DNA from: Enterobacter mori
GTDB lineage: Bacteria; Pseudomonadota; Gammaproteobacteria; Enterobacterales; Enterobacteriaceae
Direction: 5' to 3'
Length of the DNA stretch: 64,000 bases
Assembly: GCF_025244905.1 (NCBI RefSeq)
Contig: NZ_CP104285.1
Location: 3,658,001-3,722,000, forward strand
This document shows positions 33,002 through 43,048 of this stretch, piece after piece. The first letter of the stretch is position 1, and every line of letters begins with the position of its first letter. Below the pieces are notes generated by a model. The model was not told where the DNA came from and did no database searches. It saw only the letters and a program-made list of their open reading frames with translations. A program made the translations under genes and the position numbers.

Positions 33002-34345
33002 TCAGTGACGTCCAAAAACAGGGCGCTTACGGTCAAATGTCCAGCCGGGGATAAGATACTGCATCGGGCCCGCGTCGTTACGCGCGCCGCCAGGCAACCT
33101 CTTATACGCCTCATGCGCTTTGTGGATCTGATCCCAGTCAAGCTCCACGCCCAGCCCCGGCGCATCCGGTACGGCAATGCTGCCGTTTTTGATCTCCAGC
33201 GGATTTTTCGTCAGTCGGGCTTCCCCCTCCTGCCAAATCCAGTGGGTGTCGATGGCGGTCGGGTTACCCGGTGCCGCCGCGCCAACGTGAGTAAACATCG
33301 CCAGCGAAATGTCGAAATGGTTGTTGGAGTGACAGCCCCAGGTCAGCCCCCAGTCGTCACACAGCTGCGCCACGCGCACCGCGCCGGACAGCGTCCAGAA
33401 GTGCGGGTCAGCCAGCGGAATGTCCACCGAATTCAACATCACTGCGTGCCCCATTTCACGCCAGTTGGTCGCGATCATGTTAGTGGCAACCGGCAGCCCG
33501 GTGGCGCGACGAAACTCGGCCATCACTTCCCGACCAGAGAAGCCCTGTTCGGCACCGCACGGATCTTCTGCGTAGGTCAGTACATCGCCCAGACCTTTAC
33601 AGAGCGAGATGGCCTCATCCAGTAACCATGCGCCGTTCGGGTCAACGGTGATCCGCGCATCGGGGAAACGCTTTTTCAGCGCGCGGGCAGTTTCAATTTC
33701 CTGCTCGCCAGGCAACACGCCGCCTTTCAGTTTGAAATCTTTAAAGCCGTAGCGGTCCTGTGCGGCTTGCGCCAAACGCACCACCGCCTCACCGTTGAGC
33801 GCCTCTTGATGGCGCAGGTGATACCAATCATGGTTGCCCGGCGAACGTTCCAGATATGGCAGATCGGTTTTATTACGGTCGCCTACGTAGAACAGGTAGC
33901 CCAACACCGTTACCGCATCGCGCTGCTTACCTGGCCCCAGCAGTTCGCAGACCGGGACATTCAGTGCCTTACCGAGCAAATCGAGCAGAGCGGCTTCCAG
34001 CGCGGCAACCGCATTGACGCGCAGTTCAAACGTCCAGGCACCTTTTCCGAAGGTATCAAAGTCAGCAGACTGGTTACCCTTATGCACCCGCTGAACCACT
34101 TTGTTCAGACGGGCCACTTCCTGGCCCACCACCTGTGGAATGGCATCAACCAGCGTCTGGTAAATCACCTCTCCTCCCGGTGCTTCGCCCACGCCGGTAT
34201 TCCCCGCGCTGTCGGTCAGTACCACGATATTGCGGGTAAACCAGGCGTTATGCGCACCGCCAATATTGAGCAGCATGCTGTCCTGTCCGGCCACCGGGAT
34301 GACCTTCATCTCAGTGACGATAGGACTTGATTGCGTTGTCATCAT
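33002..34345 (-). CDS. gudX: Glucarate dehydratase-related protein
   Basis: A 447-residue paralogue of GudD, with obvious alignment over its full length. The enolase-superfamily motifs are retained: [37 protein letters not shown] and the His in [12 protein letters not shown]. In E. coli GudX is described as a less active relative that associates with glucarate metabolism; its separate role is unclear. Its start overlaps the gudP stop by 4 bases. Confidence 0.95.
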   Translation of the reverse strand: MMTTQSSPIVTEMKVIPVAGQDSMLLNIGGAHNAWFTRNIVVLTDSAGNTGVGEAPGGEVIYQTLVDAIPQVVGQEVARLNKVVQRVHKGNQSADFDTFGKGAWTFELRVNAVAALEAALLDLLGKALNVPVCELLGPGKQRDAVTVLGYLFYVGDRNKTDLPYLERSPGNHDWYHLRHQEALNGEAVVRLAQAAQDRYGFKDFKLKGGVLPGEQEIETARALKKRFPDARITVDPNGAWLLDEAISLCKGLGDVLTYAEDPCGAEQGFSGREVMAEFRRATGLPVATNMIATNWREMGHAVMLNSVDIPLADPHFWTLSGAVRVAQLCDDWGLTWGCHSNNHFDISLAMFTHVGAAAPGNPTAIDTHWIWQEGEARLTKNPLEIKNGSIAVPDAPGLGVELDWDQIHKAHEAYKRLPGGARNDAGPMQYLIPGWTFDRKRPVFGRH

Positions 34346-35697
34346 CCACGCTCCCCTACAGGTTTAAGTTCGACGCGTTTGATATCGCCGACAAGCACCA
34401 GGTAACTCAGCACCGCTACCAGCGCATGCACCCCTACGTAAATCAGCGCACCGTTAAAGGAACCGGTGGTGCCAACGATGTAGCCGATAGCGATTGGCGT
34501 GACAATCCCGGAAATATTGCCGAACATGTTGAACAGACCGCCGCTCAGGCCGCTGATCTCTTTTGGTGCCGTATCCGCCATCACCGCCCAGCCCAGCGCG
34601 CCAATCCCTTTGCCAAAGAAGGCCATCGCCATAAAGCCGATAATCATCCACTCTGCGCTGACGTAGTTACAGAACACCATGGTCATGGAGAGCAGCATAC
34701 CGAGCACAATCGGCGTTTTACGGGCGATATTCAGCGAGCCGGTGCGGCGCATCAGCCAGTCGGAAATCACGCCGCCCAGCACACCACCGACGAATCCGCA
34801 GATCGCCGGAACCGAGGCGACAAACCCCGCTTTGAGGATCGACATGCCGCGAGCCTGCACGAGATAAACCGGGAACCAGGTGATGAAGAAGTAAGTTAAG
34901 GCGTTGATGCAATACTGGCCCAGATAGATACCGATCATCATGCGCGAGCCAACGAGCTGCTTGATCTGCGCCCATTTCTGGCTGAACGGGACTTTTGCTT
35001 TTGCGGATTTCTGATCCATGTTGATCAGCGCTCCGCCTTCCGCGATGTACTCCAGCTCCTTCTTGTTCACGCCCGGGTGTTGATTGGGTTCGTGGATCAC
35101 TTTCAGCCAGATAAAGCTGATGATGATCCCAAGCCCACCCATAAAGAAGAAGACATGTGACCAGCCCACCTCATGCGTCAGCCAGCCCATGATTGGCGCG
35201 AAGATAACCGTGGCGAAGTATTGTGCAGAGTTGAAAATCGCGACCGCGGTTCCTCTCTCCTGCGCCGGGAACCAGGCTGCGACAATGCGGCTGTTCCCCG
35301 GGAATGACGGTGCTTCCGCTAAGCCTACCAGGAAGCGCAGCGTGAAGAGCGCCACGATAATGCCGAAGCCGCTGAAGATATCGACGAAACCCTGCAACAG
35401 GGTAAACATCGACCAGATAAAGATGGACCAGAAATAGACCCGTTTTGAGCCAAAGCGGTCAAGCAGCCAGCCGCCAGGAATTTGGCCGATGACATAGGCC
35501 CATGAAAATGCGGAGAAAACATACCCCATGCCCACGGGATCAAGCCCGATATCTTTCGCCATTTCAGAACCGGCAATCGACAGCGTGGCGCGGTCACCAT
35601 AGTTAAAGGACGTGACGATAAACAGCATCACCACTATCCAGTAGCGGGCATTGGTGCGCTTTTCAGCGCTGCTCGCTGCGTGGCTTAATGTACTCAT
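34342..35697 (-). CDS. gudP: D-glucarate/D-galactarate MFS transporter
   Basis: A 451-residue major facilitator of the anion:cation symporter family (ACS), with about 12 membrane segments and the motif [14 protein letters not shown] between TM2 and TM3. It imports hexarates with protons. First gene of gudP-gudX-gudD-garK. The inner loop (about 205-235) is charged, as is common midway through MFS proteins. Confidence 0.96.
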   Translation of the reverse strand: MSTLSHAASSAEKRTNARYWIVVMLFIVTSFNYGDRATLSIAGSEMAKDIGLDPVGMGYVFSAFSWAYVIGQIPGGWLLDRFGSKRVYFWSIFIWSMFTLLQGFVDIFSGFGIIVALFTLRFLVGLAEAPSFPGNSRIVAAWFPAQERGTAVAIFNSAQYFATVIFAPIMGWLTHEVGWSHVFFFMGGLGIIISFIWLKVIHEPNQHPGVNKKELEYIAEGGALINMDQKSAKAKVPFSQKWAQIKQLVGSRMMIGIYLGQYCINALTYFFITWFPVYLVQARGMSILKAGFVASVPAICGFVGGVLGGVISDWLMRRTGSLNIARKTPIVLGMLLSMTMVFCNYVSAEWMIIGFMAMAFFGKGIGALGWAVMADTAPKEISGLSGGLFNMFGNISGIVTPIAIGYIVGTTGSFNGALIYVGVHALVAVLSYLVLVGDIKRVELKPVGERG

Positions 35698-36033
35698 TGT
35701 TGCACTCCTGAAACATAGCTTTCGCCTGGTTCATTCTGTACAGCACCGGTAGGGTAATCAGAATGAGATTTGTGTTTTGTCGTTTTGGTACGGCCTGAAG
35801 CCGTTTTTATAGTGACCGGAAAAGTATATGAAGGAGTGACTCTTCTCCTCACCGTGCAAAAACACAGTATTGAAGGGTGTGCGAGAGGTTGTTTATGGCA
35901 TAAGCCCAGGAGAGTGGAAGGTGGTTCACGGAATTGAGGTTTGGTGCGGGGTGTATTGCCGGGTGGCGGCTTCGCCTTACCCGGCCAGAAAAACCCGTAG
36001 GCCCGCGCAAGCGAAGCGCCGCCGGGCAGCGTG
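35698..36033. promoter_or_regulatory. gudP upstream region
   Basis: A 336-base stretch between gudP and yqcA without a credible gene. The part next to gudP (about 35700-35850) is AT-rich and should carry the gud promoter; the distal part is mostly a BIME. I could not place a CdaR or CRP site with confidence. Confidence 0.45.
35957..36030. repeat. BIME downstream of yqcA
   Basis: Two inverted REP units, GCCGGGTGGCGG...TACCCGGCC and GTAGGCCCGCGC...CGCCGGGCA, end 4 bases before the yqcA stop. Confidence 0.85.
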
Positions 36034-36483
36034 TTATTTAAGAAGTGAGGCCCAGTTCTCCACCCACGGGTTTGATTCGCTTTCTGGCTCCGGGTGCTCC
36101 CCGGCATCAATCAGCAGTATCTCGCCGACGCGCTGGGCGCTCTGTTCCTGCAGGAGCGCATCGAACTGCTTGCCGCCGCCGCAGAAGTTGGCGTAAGAGC
36201 TGTCGCCCAGGGCAATGATGCCGTAATGCACGTTCGGCTGATAGCCAAGCTGGTCTTTAATGCCCTGGAACAGCGGCACGATGCTGTCCGGCAGATCGCC
36301 CTGCCCGGTCGTGGAGGTCACCACCAGAATGTATTTATCTTGATACTTTTCCCAGTCGGCCAGTTCCGGGTCTTCATAGACCGTGGCTTTATGGCCCTGA
36401 CTGGCGAGTATTGCCTCAGCCTCTTCCGCTACCAGCAGCGAGTTGCCGTACATTGTGCCGACAAAAATGCCTACTTCAGCCAT
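36034..36483 (-). CDS. yqcA: Flavodoxin-like protein YqcA
   Basis: A 149-residue short-chain flavodoxin, a likely electron carrier. The FMN phosphate loop is [13 protein letters not shown] (about residues 8-20), and the later [10 protein letters not shown] and [14 protein letters not shown] loops match the flavodoxin fold. It resembles MioC. It lies 15 bases after truC in the order yqcC-truC-yqcA. The partner is not known from the sequence. Confidence 0.94.
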   Translation of the reverse strand: MAEVGIFVGTMYGNSLLVAEEAEAILASQGHKATVYEDPELADWEKYQDKYILVVTSTTGQGDLPDSIVPLFQGIKDQLGYQPNVHYGIIALGDSSYANFCGGGKQFDALLQEQSAQRVGEILLIDAGEHPEPESESNPWVENWASLLK

Positions 36484-36498
36484 GCTTTGCTCCCTTAA

Positions 36499-37284
36499 TT
36501 ATTGCGCTTGCTGTTCATCCTGAACGTTGCCCGGTACAAACTCAACCCTTTCATTTTCGGGGAGTTGTCCCAGCCAGCCAAATTGTGACAGCGCCTGCAT
36601 CCAGACGTCGTCCAGCCCCGCGCGGATAGTCAGCGGTTCGCCGGTGAACGGATGCGTCAGGCTCAGCTCGCTGGCGTGCAGCATCAGGCGATGGCAGCCA
36701 AAATGCTCGGCCGCGCTGCGGTTCTGGCGCAAATCACCGTGCTTGCTGTCGCCAATAATCGGGTGGCGCAGGTGCGCAAGGTGGCGGCGAAGCTGGTGCT
36801 TGCGCCCGGTTTTAGGCAAAAGTTCAACCAGGCTGTAGCGTGTGGTCGGAAACTTGCTGGTCGCCACCGGCATTTCGGTCGTCGCCATGCCGCGATAATC
36901 CGTCACCGCTGGCTGCGGGCCTTTATCATCACGGGCAAATTTATCGGCGATTTTATCCAGTTCCTCCACCAGCGGATAGTCGAGCGTGGCGGCTTCCGTC
37001 AGCCAGCCGCGCACAATCGCGTGGTAGCGCTTTTGCATCTGGTGCTGTTCAAACTGCTGCGAAAGCAGACGTCCCGCCTCGCTGGAAAGCCCCATCAGCA
37101 GCACGCCGGAGGTTGGACGGTCCAGACGATGGGCGGTAAACACATGCTGACCAATCTGGTCGCGAACGGTCTGCATCACCACCACTTTCTCATCGCGATC
37201 GAGCCAGCTGCGGTGCACCAGCCAGCCCGACGGCTTGTTGACCGCCACCAGCCACTCGTCCTGATAGAGGATCTCAAGCGTCAT
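36499..37284 (-). CDS. truC: tRNA pseudouridine(65) synthase TruC
   Basis: TruC makes pseudouridine 65 in tRNAs such as Ile and Asp. The protein is 261 residues, RluA family, with the catalytic Asp in HRLDRPTSGVLL. The start overlaps the yqcC stop by 4 bases. Nothing atypical. Confidence 0.95.
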   Translation of the reverse strand: MTLEILYQDEWLVAVNKPSGWLVHRSWLDRDEKVVVMQTVRDQIGQHVFTAHRLDRPTSGVLLMGLSSEAGRLLSQQFEQHQMQKRYHAIVRGWLTEAATLDYPLVEELDKIADKFARDDKGPQPAVTDYRGMATTEMPVATSKFPTTRYSLVELLPKTGRKHQLRRHLAHLRHPIIGDSKHGDLRQNRSAAEHFGCHRLMLHASELSLTHPFTGEPLTIRAGLDDVWMQALSQFGWLGQLPENERVEFVPGNVQDEQQAQ

Positions 37285-37610
37285 GCATCGTCACCGGCAA
37301 AAAGCGCATCCAGACGTTCTAACTCAACCAGCATAACCTCGCGCGCGGGATGGGCCGCTTCCAGCGCCATTTCATAATAGGGAGAGACGGCAAAGGTCTG
37401 CGGCAGCGGATGGCCGCCGTCCAGCAGAGCGTGCATGCGCGGAATCAACACCCACTGCAGCCACTCAAACGGAGCCAGCGTATCCAGGCAGAATGGCTGG
37501 GTACTTGCGAATGCTTCTGGCTGCGGCGCGAGCTCCTGCCACAGCTGATGTTGGCGCAAGAGTGCTTCGATGGCGTGCAACTGGGCACGAACGCTATCGT
37601 GTTGCGTCAT
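37281..37610 (-). CDS. yqcC: YqcC family protein (DUF446)
   Basis: A small cytosolic protein of unknown function, 109 residues when begun at 37610 (MTQHDSVRAQL); this matches E. coli YqcC. The frame is open to 37718 but would run into the csrB terminator. Predicted all-helical, with conserved PFCLDTLAPFEWLQWVLIPR near the middle. First gene of the yqcC-truC-yqcA set. Confidence 0.93.
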   Translation of the reverse strand: MTQHDSVRAQLHAIEALLRQHQLWQELAPQPEAFASTQPFCLDTLAPFEWLQWVLIPRMHALLDGGHPLPQTFAVSPYYEMALEAAHPAREVMLVELERLDALFAGDDA

Positions 37611-37668
37611 AGTCACCTCAACTGAAAAACTGAACGGCGCGCAGCATAGCATTGCAGAACGCAGAAAT

Positions 37669-37701
37669 AAAAAAAGGGAGCACTGTAAAAACAGTGCTCC
37701 C
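37669..37701 (-). terminator. csrB intrinsic terminator
   Basis: A stem GGGAGCACTG with its complement CAGTGCTCCC around an A/T loop is followed on the minus strand by seven T. It ends CsrB just ahead of yqcC. Confidence 0.93.
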
Positions 37702-38032
37702 GGTTCGTTCCGCAGCATTCCAGCTACAATTCGTGCTCCCTGCTCATCCGTGACAACTTTTCCTGATGCCCGAAGGCCTGGTCATCCGTCTACCTTTCGC
37801 ATCCTGCTCACATCATCCTGACGTGATTGTTTCATCCTGAAACGTCCTGGCCTTCCTGACCCGCCGACCATCCTGACCGGCTCTCGTTCTCCTTCCTGGA
37901 GGTGTCCCTTACGCATCCTGCGTTATCCACTTTGCTTCATCCTGAAGCCTTCCTGCAGCGCCATCCTGACGAGTCCTGAGTAAGAAACGCCATCATCCTG
38001 ATGTTCGTTTCTCGTGTCGGCTTCCTGTCGAC
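37669..38032 (-). ncRNA. csrB: CsrB regulatory RNA
   Basis: CsrB sequesters the mRNA-binding protein CsrA and so relieves its repression of glycogen and other targets. The minus-strand RNA of about 364 nt opens with GTCGACAGGAAG, as in E. coli. I count about 15 CAGGA motifs, most in AGGATG or AGGAAG loops, plus further GGA sites. The 3' end is a strong terminator (stem GGGAGCACTG, then seven U). It lies between syd and yqcC, the E. coli location. No protein is encoded here. Confidence 0.97.
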
Positions 38033-38038
38033 GGAGAT

Positions 38039-38067
38039 AGAATCCGCTATTCCGCTTCGTCTTACAA
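38039..38067 (-). promoter_or_regulatory. csrB sigma-70 promoter
   Basis: On the minus strand a -35 box TTGTAA (38062-38067), a 17-base spacer and a -10 box GATTCT (38039-38044) place the start at base 38032, which coincides with the conserved CsrB 5' end. Confidence 0.75.
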
Positions 38068-38205
38068 CCCACCCCGCGAGCGCTGTAGGAGATCAGAAAT
38101 CCCTAAAAACGATGCAATGAACAAGTAATCCATTGAAAAACAGCGTAATATTAATCTTAATTAAATGAGGTAATACTGAATGATCCAGCGATCTCTCACA
38201 AACCT

Positions 38206-38223
38206 TGTAAGAGATCTCTCACA
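38206..38223. promoter_or_regulatory. UvrY (SirA) binding palindrome upstream of csrB
   Basis: TGTAAGAGATCTCTCACA is an 18-base near-perfect palindrome about 175-190 bases upstream of the csrB start, matching the UvrY site reported upstream of csrB in E. coli. A partial copy (GATCTCTCACA) lies just to its left at about 38190-38200. UvrY is activated by BarA, encoded at 26.3-29 kb. Confidence 0.85.
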
Positions 38224-38242
38224 CGTGCCGTAGCATCATGGA

Positions 38243-38788
38243 TTACAGAAGTGGCTCAAGTCGGGTGAGGAAATCCGCAAGAGAGGGGGCGAGAGTCTCG
38301 CGATTGCGGGTGCCGATCGTCTCTTTAACCACTTCACCTGACAGGTTACAGACGGAGATAACGTCAAGTTCGCTGTCCAGCGTGGCAATAAAGAGCGTCG
38401 GAGAAAGCTTAAGGCGCTTTTGCGTGACCAGGTGACCAATCAGGTTTTCCTGTACACGCCGCAGATCGTCTTCGCTCCAGGTCTGCAACAGCGTCAGCGT
38501 AATATCGGCAAAGCGCGCAGGCATATCCCCTGCGAACTGCGCGGTATAAAACGCGTGAACCGCTGGTTGTACCACAATGTCCATTGCCCGTTCAACCGCA
38601 TTTACATTTTGCTCGCCTGCAAAGGGTTTCGGCTGCCAGATCACGTAATCGTCGATCGAAGAGATAATGCACGGCGAGGGTACGCCATATAAATCAGCGC
38701 TTTGCGGCCACGTCCCCTGTTTTTCATGCCATGCATCGCAATAGCGGGTCGTGAAGGTCGTCAGGGCATTTGCAGTTTCGATATCCAC
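38243..38788 (-). CDS. syd: SecY-interacting protein Syd
   Basis: Syd is a peripheral cytosolic protein that binds SecY and appears to check the SecYEG complex. It is 181 residues, the usual length, with conserved YGVPSPCI and FAGDM segments and an acidic surface. It lies upstream of csrB in the same orientation; its stop lies close to the UvrY site, so the csrB control region begins within about 40 bases of the syd end. Confidence 0.95.
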   Translation of the reverse strand: MDIETANALTTFTTRYCDAWHEKQGTWPQSADLYGVPSPCIISSIDDYVIWQPKPFAGEQNVNAVERAMDIVVQPAVHAFYTAQFAGDMPARFADITLTLLQTWSEDDLRRVQENLIGHLVTQKRLKLSPTLFIATLDSELDVISVCNLSGEVVKETIGTRNRETLAPSLADFLTRLEPLL

Positions 38789-38857
38789 CGATTTCTCTCT
38801 TCTTGTAAGACAGGATAAACTCAGGCCATAAGTGTACCTGTAAAGTGGCTATGAAAC

Positions 38858-39700
38858 ATGTCTTACGAAAATCATCAGGCGTTAACCGGCTTAACGCTGG
38901 GTAAATCGACCGATTACCGCGACACCTACGATGCAAGCCTTCTGCAGGGCGTGCCCCGCAGCCTGAACCGCGACCCGCTTGGGTTACACGCGGACGCGCT
39001 GCCGTTTGTCGGCGGCGACATCTGGACGCTGTACGAACTCTCCTGGCTTAACGCGCGCGGGCTGCCGCAGGTGGCCGTGGGCCACGTCGAGCTGGATTAC
39101 GCCAGCGTTAACCTCGTCGAGTCCAAAAGCTTCAAGCTTTATCTCAACAGTTTTAACCAGACAACATTCAACAGCTGGGAAGACGTCCAGACTACGCTGG
39201 AGCGGGATTTACGCGCCTGTGCACAAGGAGACGTTGCCGTATCGCTGTATCGCCTGAATGAGCTGGAAGGGCAGCCTATTGCCCACTTTAACGGTGCCTG
39301 CATTGACGATCAGGACATTGAAGTTGAAAGCTATGAGTTCAGTACCGACTACCTCGAAAATGCGGCAAGCGGAAAGGTGGTTGAAGAGACGCTGGTGAGC
39401 CATCTGCTGAAATCCAACTGTCTGATCACCCACCAGCCAGACTGGGGCTCGGTGCAGATCCAGTATCGCGGGCCGAAAATCGACCGTGAAAAACTGCTGC
39501 GCTACCTGGTGTCGTTCCGCCATCACAACGAATTCCACGAGCAGTGCGTGGAGCGCATCTTTAACGACATTATGCGTTTCTGCGAGCCAGAAAAGCTGAG
39601 CGTTTATGCGCGCTACACCCGCCGTGGCGGGCTGGACATCAACCCGTGGCGTACCAATACCGATTTTGTGCCTGCAACGGGCCGTCTGGTGCGTCAATAA
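38858..39700 (+). CDS. queF: NADPH-dependent 7-cyano-7-deazaguanine reductase
   Basis: QueF reduces the nitrile of preQ0 to the amine of preQ1. The protein is 280 residues, a tandem-domain tunnelling-fold enzyme (YqcD type). The QueF motif [11 protein letters not shown] is at residues 88-98 in the N-terminal half; C188 (LLKSNC) and D195 (HQPDWG) in the C-terminal half are the catalytic pair. With queD and queE it is the third queuosine gene in the window. Confidence 0.97.
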   Translation: MSYENHQALTGLTLGKSTDYRDTYDASLLQGVPRSLNRDPLGLHADALPFVGGDIWTLYELSWLNARGLPQVAVGHVELDYASVNLVESKSFKLYLNSFNQTTFNSWEDVQTTLERDLRACAQGDVAVSLYRLNELEGQPIAHFNGACIDDQDIEVESYEFSTDYLENAASGKVVEETLVSHLLKSNCLITHQPDWGSVQIQYRGPKIDREKLLRYLVSFRHHNEFHEQCVERIFNDIMRFCEPEKLSVYARYTRRGGLDINPWRTNTDFVPATGRLVRQ

Positions 39701-39816
39701 TATAAATATTTTCACAATATGCGCGGTATCTTCCGCGCTTTAGGTTGTGAAACGTCACGCGCCAGGGCTATTGTAATCAACAGGGAAAGACGATAATCGT
39801 CCCGTAAGGAGCTCAC

Positions 39817-41181
39817 TTGATTACACATATTAGCCCGCTTGGCTCAATGGATATGTTGTCGCAGCTGGAAGTGGACATGCTTAAACGCACGGCCAGTAGC
39901 GATCTCTATCAACTGTTTCGTAACTGTTCACTTGCCGTACTGAACTCCGGAAGCCTGACCGACAACAGTAAAGAGCTGCTGTCTCGCTTCGAAAGCTTTG
40001 ATATCAACGTGCTGCGCCGCGAGCGTGGCGTGAAGCTTGAAGTCATCAACCCGCCGGAAGACGCCTTTGTCGACGGGCGCATTATTCGCTCTCTGCAGGC
40101 CAACCTGTTTGCCGTGCTGCGCGACATTCTGTTTGTTAACGGGCAGATCCATAACGCTGGCCGCTTCCAGCATCTCGACCTGGAAAGCTCGGTCCATATC
40201 ACCAACCTGGTGTTCTCGATTCTGCGTAACGCACGTGCCCTGCACGTGGGCGAAGCACCGAACATGGTCGTCTGCTGGGGCGGTCACTCCATTAACGAGA
40301 CCGAATACCTTTATGCGCGTCGGGTGGGCACCCAGCTTGGCCTGCGCGAGCTGAATATCTGTACCGGCTGCGGTCCGGGCGCAATGGAAGCGCCAATGAA
40401 AGGTGCCGCAGTGGGACACGCGCAGCAACGCTATAAAGAAGGACGTTTTATCGGTATGACCGAGCCGTCCATCATCGCGGCTGAGCCGCCTAACCCGCTG
40501 GTTAACGAACTGATTATCATGCCGGATATCGAGAAACGTCTTGAGGCGTTTGTCCGTATCGCCCACGGCATTATCATCTTCCCGGGCGGCGTGGGCACGG
40601 CAGAAGAGCTGCTTTATCTGCTGGGTATTCTGATGAACCCGGCCAACAAAGATCAGGTTCTGCCGCTGATCCTGACCGGGCCGAAAGAGAGCGCAGATTA
40701 CTTCCGCGTGCTGGACGAATTTATCGTGCACACGCTGGGTGAAGCGGCGCGTCGTCACTATCGCATCATCATTGACGATGCCGCAGAAGTGGCTCGCCAG
40801 ATGAAGAAAGCGATGCCACTGGTGAAAGAGAACCGTCGTGATACCGGGGATGCTTACAGCTTTAACTGGTCAATCCGCATCGCGCCGGACCTGCAGATCC
40901 CGTTTGAACCTTCGCATGAAAATATGGCGAACCTGAAGCTCTACCCCGATCAGCCAGTGGAAGTGCTGGCAGCCGATCTGCGCCGCGCCTTCTCCGGTAT
41001 TGTGGCGGGTAACGTGAAAGAGGTGGGGATCCGCGCCATTGAAGAATTTGGGCCGTATAAGATCCACGGTGACCCGGAGATGATGCGTCGCATGGATGAC
41101 ATGCTGCAGGGCTTTGTCGCCCAGCACCGCATGAAGCTGCCGGGCTCGGCCTATATTCCTTGCTACGAAATCATCAAATAA
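39817..41181 (+). CDS. ppnN: Pyrimidine/purine nucleotide 5'-monophosphate nucleosidase
   Basis: PpnN (YgdH) cleaves nucleoside monophosphates to base and ribose 5-phosphate and in E. coli is activated by (p)ppGpp. The 454-residue protein has the LOG/lysine-decarboxylase-like core with [14 protein letters not shown] and the [15 protein letters not shown] signature (about 265-280), between N- and C-terminal regulatory domains. Followed by a strong terminator. Confidence 0.95.
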   Translation: MITHISPLGSMDMLSQLEVDMLKRTASSDLYQLFRNCSLAVLNSGSLTDNSKELLSRFESFDINVLRRERGVKLEVINPPEDAFVDGRIIRSLQANLFAVLRDILFVNGQIHNAGRFQHLDLESSVHITNLVFSILRNARALHVGEAPNMVVCWGGHSINETEYLYARRVGTQLGLRELNICTGCGPGAMEAPMKGAAVGHAQQRYKEGRFIGMTEPSIIAAEPPNPLVNELIIMPDIEKRLEAFVRIAHGIIIFPGGVGTAEELLYLLGILMNPANKDQVLPLILTGPKESADYFRVLDEFIVHTLGEAARRHYRIIIDDAAEVARQMKKAMPLVKENRRDTGDAYSFNWSIRIAPDLQIPFEPSHENMANLKLYPDQPVEVLAADLRRAFSGIVAGNVKEVGIRAIEEFGPYKIHGDPEMMRRMDDMLQGFVAQHRMKLPGSAYIPCYEIIK

Positions 41182-41201
41182 GATTTCAACCTGCGCTTTT
41201 A

Positions 41202-41238
41202 AAGCCGGATCCTGTCCATCAGGATCCGGCTTTTTTAT
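41202..41238 (+). terminator. ppnN terminator
   Basis: A perfect 13-base stem, AAGCCGGATCCTG and CAGGATCCGGCTT, with a 5-base loop followed by a run of T. Confidence 0.93.
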
Positions 41239-41695
41239 TACTGATGCAATTCATAGACATCATTTATGGTATTTATATCTTTCACCCACACGCAAACGAT
41301 TACCTCGTTTTCGGAACCGTAAAATATCAGCCTTAATCTAAATTACCTGCCAGAAAATCCTAAAAACCTATTTCTTTACAGCGTAACCCTCCTAACTCGC
41401 GGGCCAGCCTTTCAAGCCACATGTCGTTAATGGTAGCCTTCGCGCCCGTAAATTCTCTTTGACGTTTTTTTGACAGATAAATGGTCTAAACATGCCCACA
41501 TAGAGAGTGGATTATTGCAATTGGGATCAGGATCACTGAAGGATTCATAACGAAAATGTATCTTTCCGCCCGCCAATAGTTACGGGTGAAAATTATTAAA
41601 AAACCGTCACTGAACGAATTTCATATTACCGTCAGGCACTTTTTCATCGGATTTGACTAAAAAACCTGACAATTTGCTTCCTCCAGGAGATACAG
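41239..41695. promoter_or_regulatory. sdaC upstream region
   Basis: 457 AT-rich bases with no credible gene. It should carry the sdaCB promoter; in E. coli this responds to Lrp and CRP. The last part contains AGGAGATACAG directly ahead of the sdaC start. No small RNA was recognised. Confidence 0.45.
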
Positions 41696-42985
41696 ATGGA
41701 AACCACTCAAACCAGCACCGTTGCTTCGATTGATTCCCGAAGTGGTTGGCGCAAAACGGATACCATGTGGATGCTTGGCCTTTACGGCACAGCAATCGGC
41801 GCTGGTGTACTGTTCCTTCCTATCAACGCAGGCGTCGGCGGTCTGATTCCGCTGATCATCATGGCTATCATCGCTTTCCCGATGACCTTCTTTGCACACC
41901 GCGGCCTGACCCGCTTCGTGCTGTCCGGTAAAAACCCGGGCGAAGACATCACCGAAGTGGTTGAAGAGCATTTCGGCGTGGGCGCAGGTAAACTGATTAC
42001 TCTGCTCTACTTCTTCGCGATTTACCCAATCCTGCTGGTTTACAGCGTGGCGATCACCAACACCGTTGGAAGCTTCATGGCGCACCAGCTGCACCTGACG
42101 CCGCCACCGCGTGCCATTCTGTCTCTGATCCTGATCGTGGGCATGATGACCATCGTGCGCTTCGGCGAACAGATGATTGTGAAAGCGATGAGCGTGCTGG
42201 TCTTCCCGTTCGTTATCGCTCTGATGGTGCTGGCCTGCTACCTGATCCCAAACTGGAACGGTGCGGCACTGGAAACCCTGTCCCTGAGCAGCGCATCTGC
42301 AACCGGTAACGGCCTGTGGATGACCCTGTGGCTGGCGATCCCGGTAATGGTGTTCTCCTTCAACCACTCTCCAATCATCTCCTCCTTCGCCGTAGCGAAG
42401 CGCGAAGAGTACGGTAATGGTGCAGAGAAGAAGTGCTCCAGCATCCTGGCTCGCGCTCACGTGATGATGGTGTTGACCGTGATGTTCTTCGTGTTCAGCT
42501 GCGTACTGAGCCTCTCCCCAGCCGATCTGGCTGCGGCGAAAGAGCAGAACATCTCCATCCTGTCTTACCTGGCAAACCACTTTAACGCACCGGTTATTGC
42601 ATGGATGGCACCGATCATCGCGATGATCGCTATCACCAAATCCTTCCTCGGCCACTACCTGGGCGCGCGTGAAGGCTTTAACGGTATGGTGATTAAATCT
42701 CTGCGCGGTAAAGGCAAGAGCATTGAAATCAACAAGCTGAACAAAATCACTGCACTGTTCATGCTGCTCACCACCTGGGCGGTAGCGACCCTGAACCCAA
42801 GCATCCTGGGTATGATTGAAACCCTGGGCGGCCCGGTCATCGCGATGATTCTGTTCCTGATGCCGATGTACGCGATTCAGAAAGTCCCTGCGATGCGTAA
42901 ATACAGCGGCCATATCAGCAACGTGTTCGTTGTGATTATGGGCCTGATTGCCATCTCCGCTATTTTCTACTCGCTGTTCAGCTAA
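41696..42985 (+). CDS. sdaC: Serine/proton symporter SdaC
   Basis: SdaC (DcrA) imports L-serine with protons. The 429-residue HAAAP-family permease has about 11 membrane segments and opens with a polar N-terminus followed by [17 protein letters not shown], the family's first helix signature. The ribosome-binding site is AGGAGAT. Codon use is strongly biased towards optimal codons. sdaB follows after 63 bases, coupling uptake with deamination. Confidence 0.97.
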   Translation: METTQTSTVASIDSRSGWRKTDTMWMLGLYGTAIGAGVLFLPINAGVGGLIPLIIMAIIAFPMTFFAHRGLTRFVLSGKNPGEDITEVVEEHFGVGAGKLITLLYFFAIYPILLVYSVAITNTVGSFMAHQLHLTPPPRAILSLILIVGMMTIVRFGEQMIVKAMSVLVFPFVIALMVLACYLIPNWNGAALETLSLSSASATGNGLWMTLWLAIPVMVFSFNHSPIISSFAVAKREEYGNGAEKKCSSILARAHVMMVLTVMFFVFSCVLSLSPADLAAAKEQNISILSYLANHFNAPVIAWMAPIIAMIAITKSFLGHYLGAREGFNGMVIKSLRGKGKSIEINKLNKITALFMLLTTWAVATLNPSILGMIETLGGPVIAMILFLMPMYAIQKVPAMRKYSGHISNVFVVIMGLIAISAIFYSLFS

Positions 42986-43048
42986 TACCTCCTGCGCCGT
43001 CCTCGGGCGGCGCACTCCTCCCCTCTGACTGATAGCAATGGACGCATC

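Noticed and set aside
32090..33625. Open frame of 511 codons on the + strand opposite gudD and gudX
   Set aside because: Shadow of two related genes; the translated product shows internal near-repeats that simply mirror the gudD/gudX duplication.
37611..37718. Longer yqcC starting at 37718
   Set aside because: The extension would translate the csrB terminator and is not conserved; the 109-codon form matches the family.
37740..38032. Many short ATCCTG-type repeats looking like an array
   Set aside because: Spacing is irregular and short, and the pattern is the CsrA-binding AGGA/GGA motifs of CsrB read from the other strand, not a CRISPR array.
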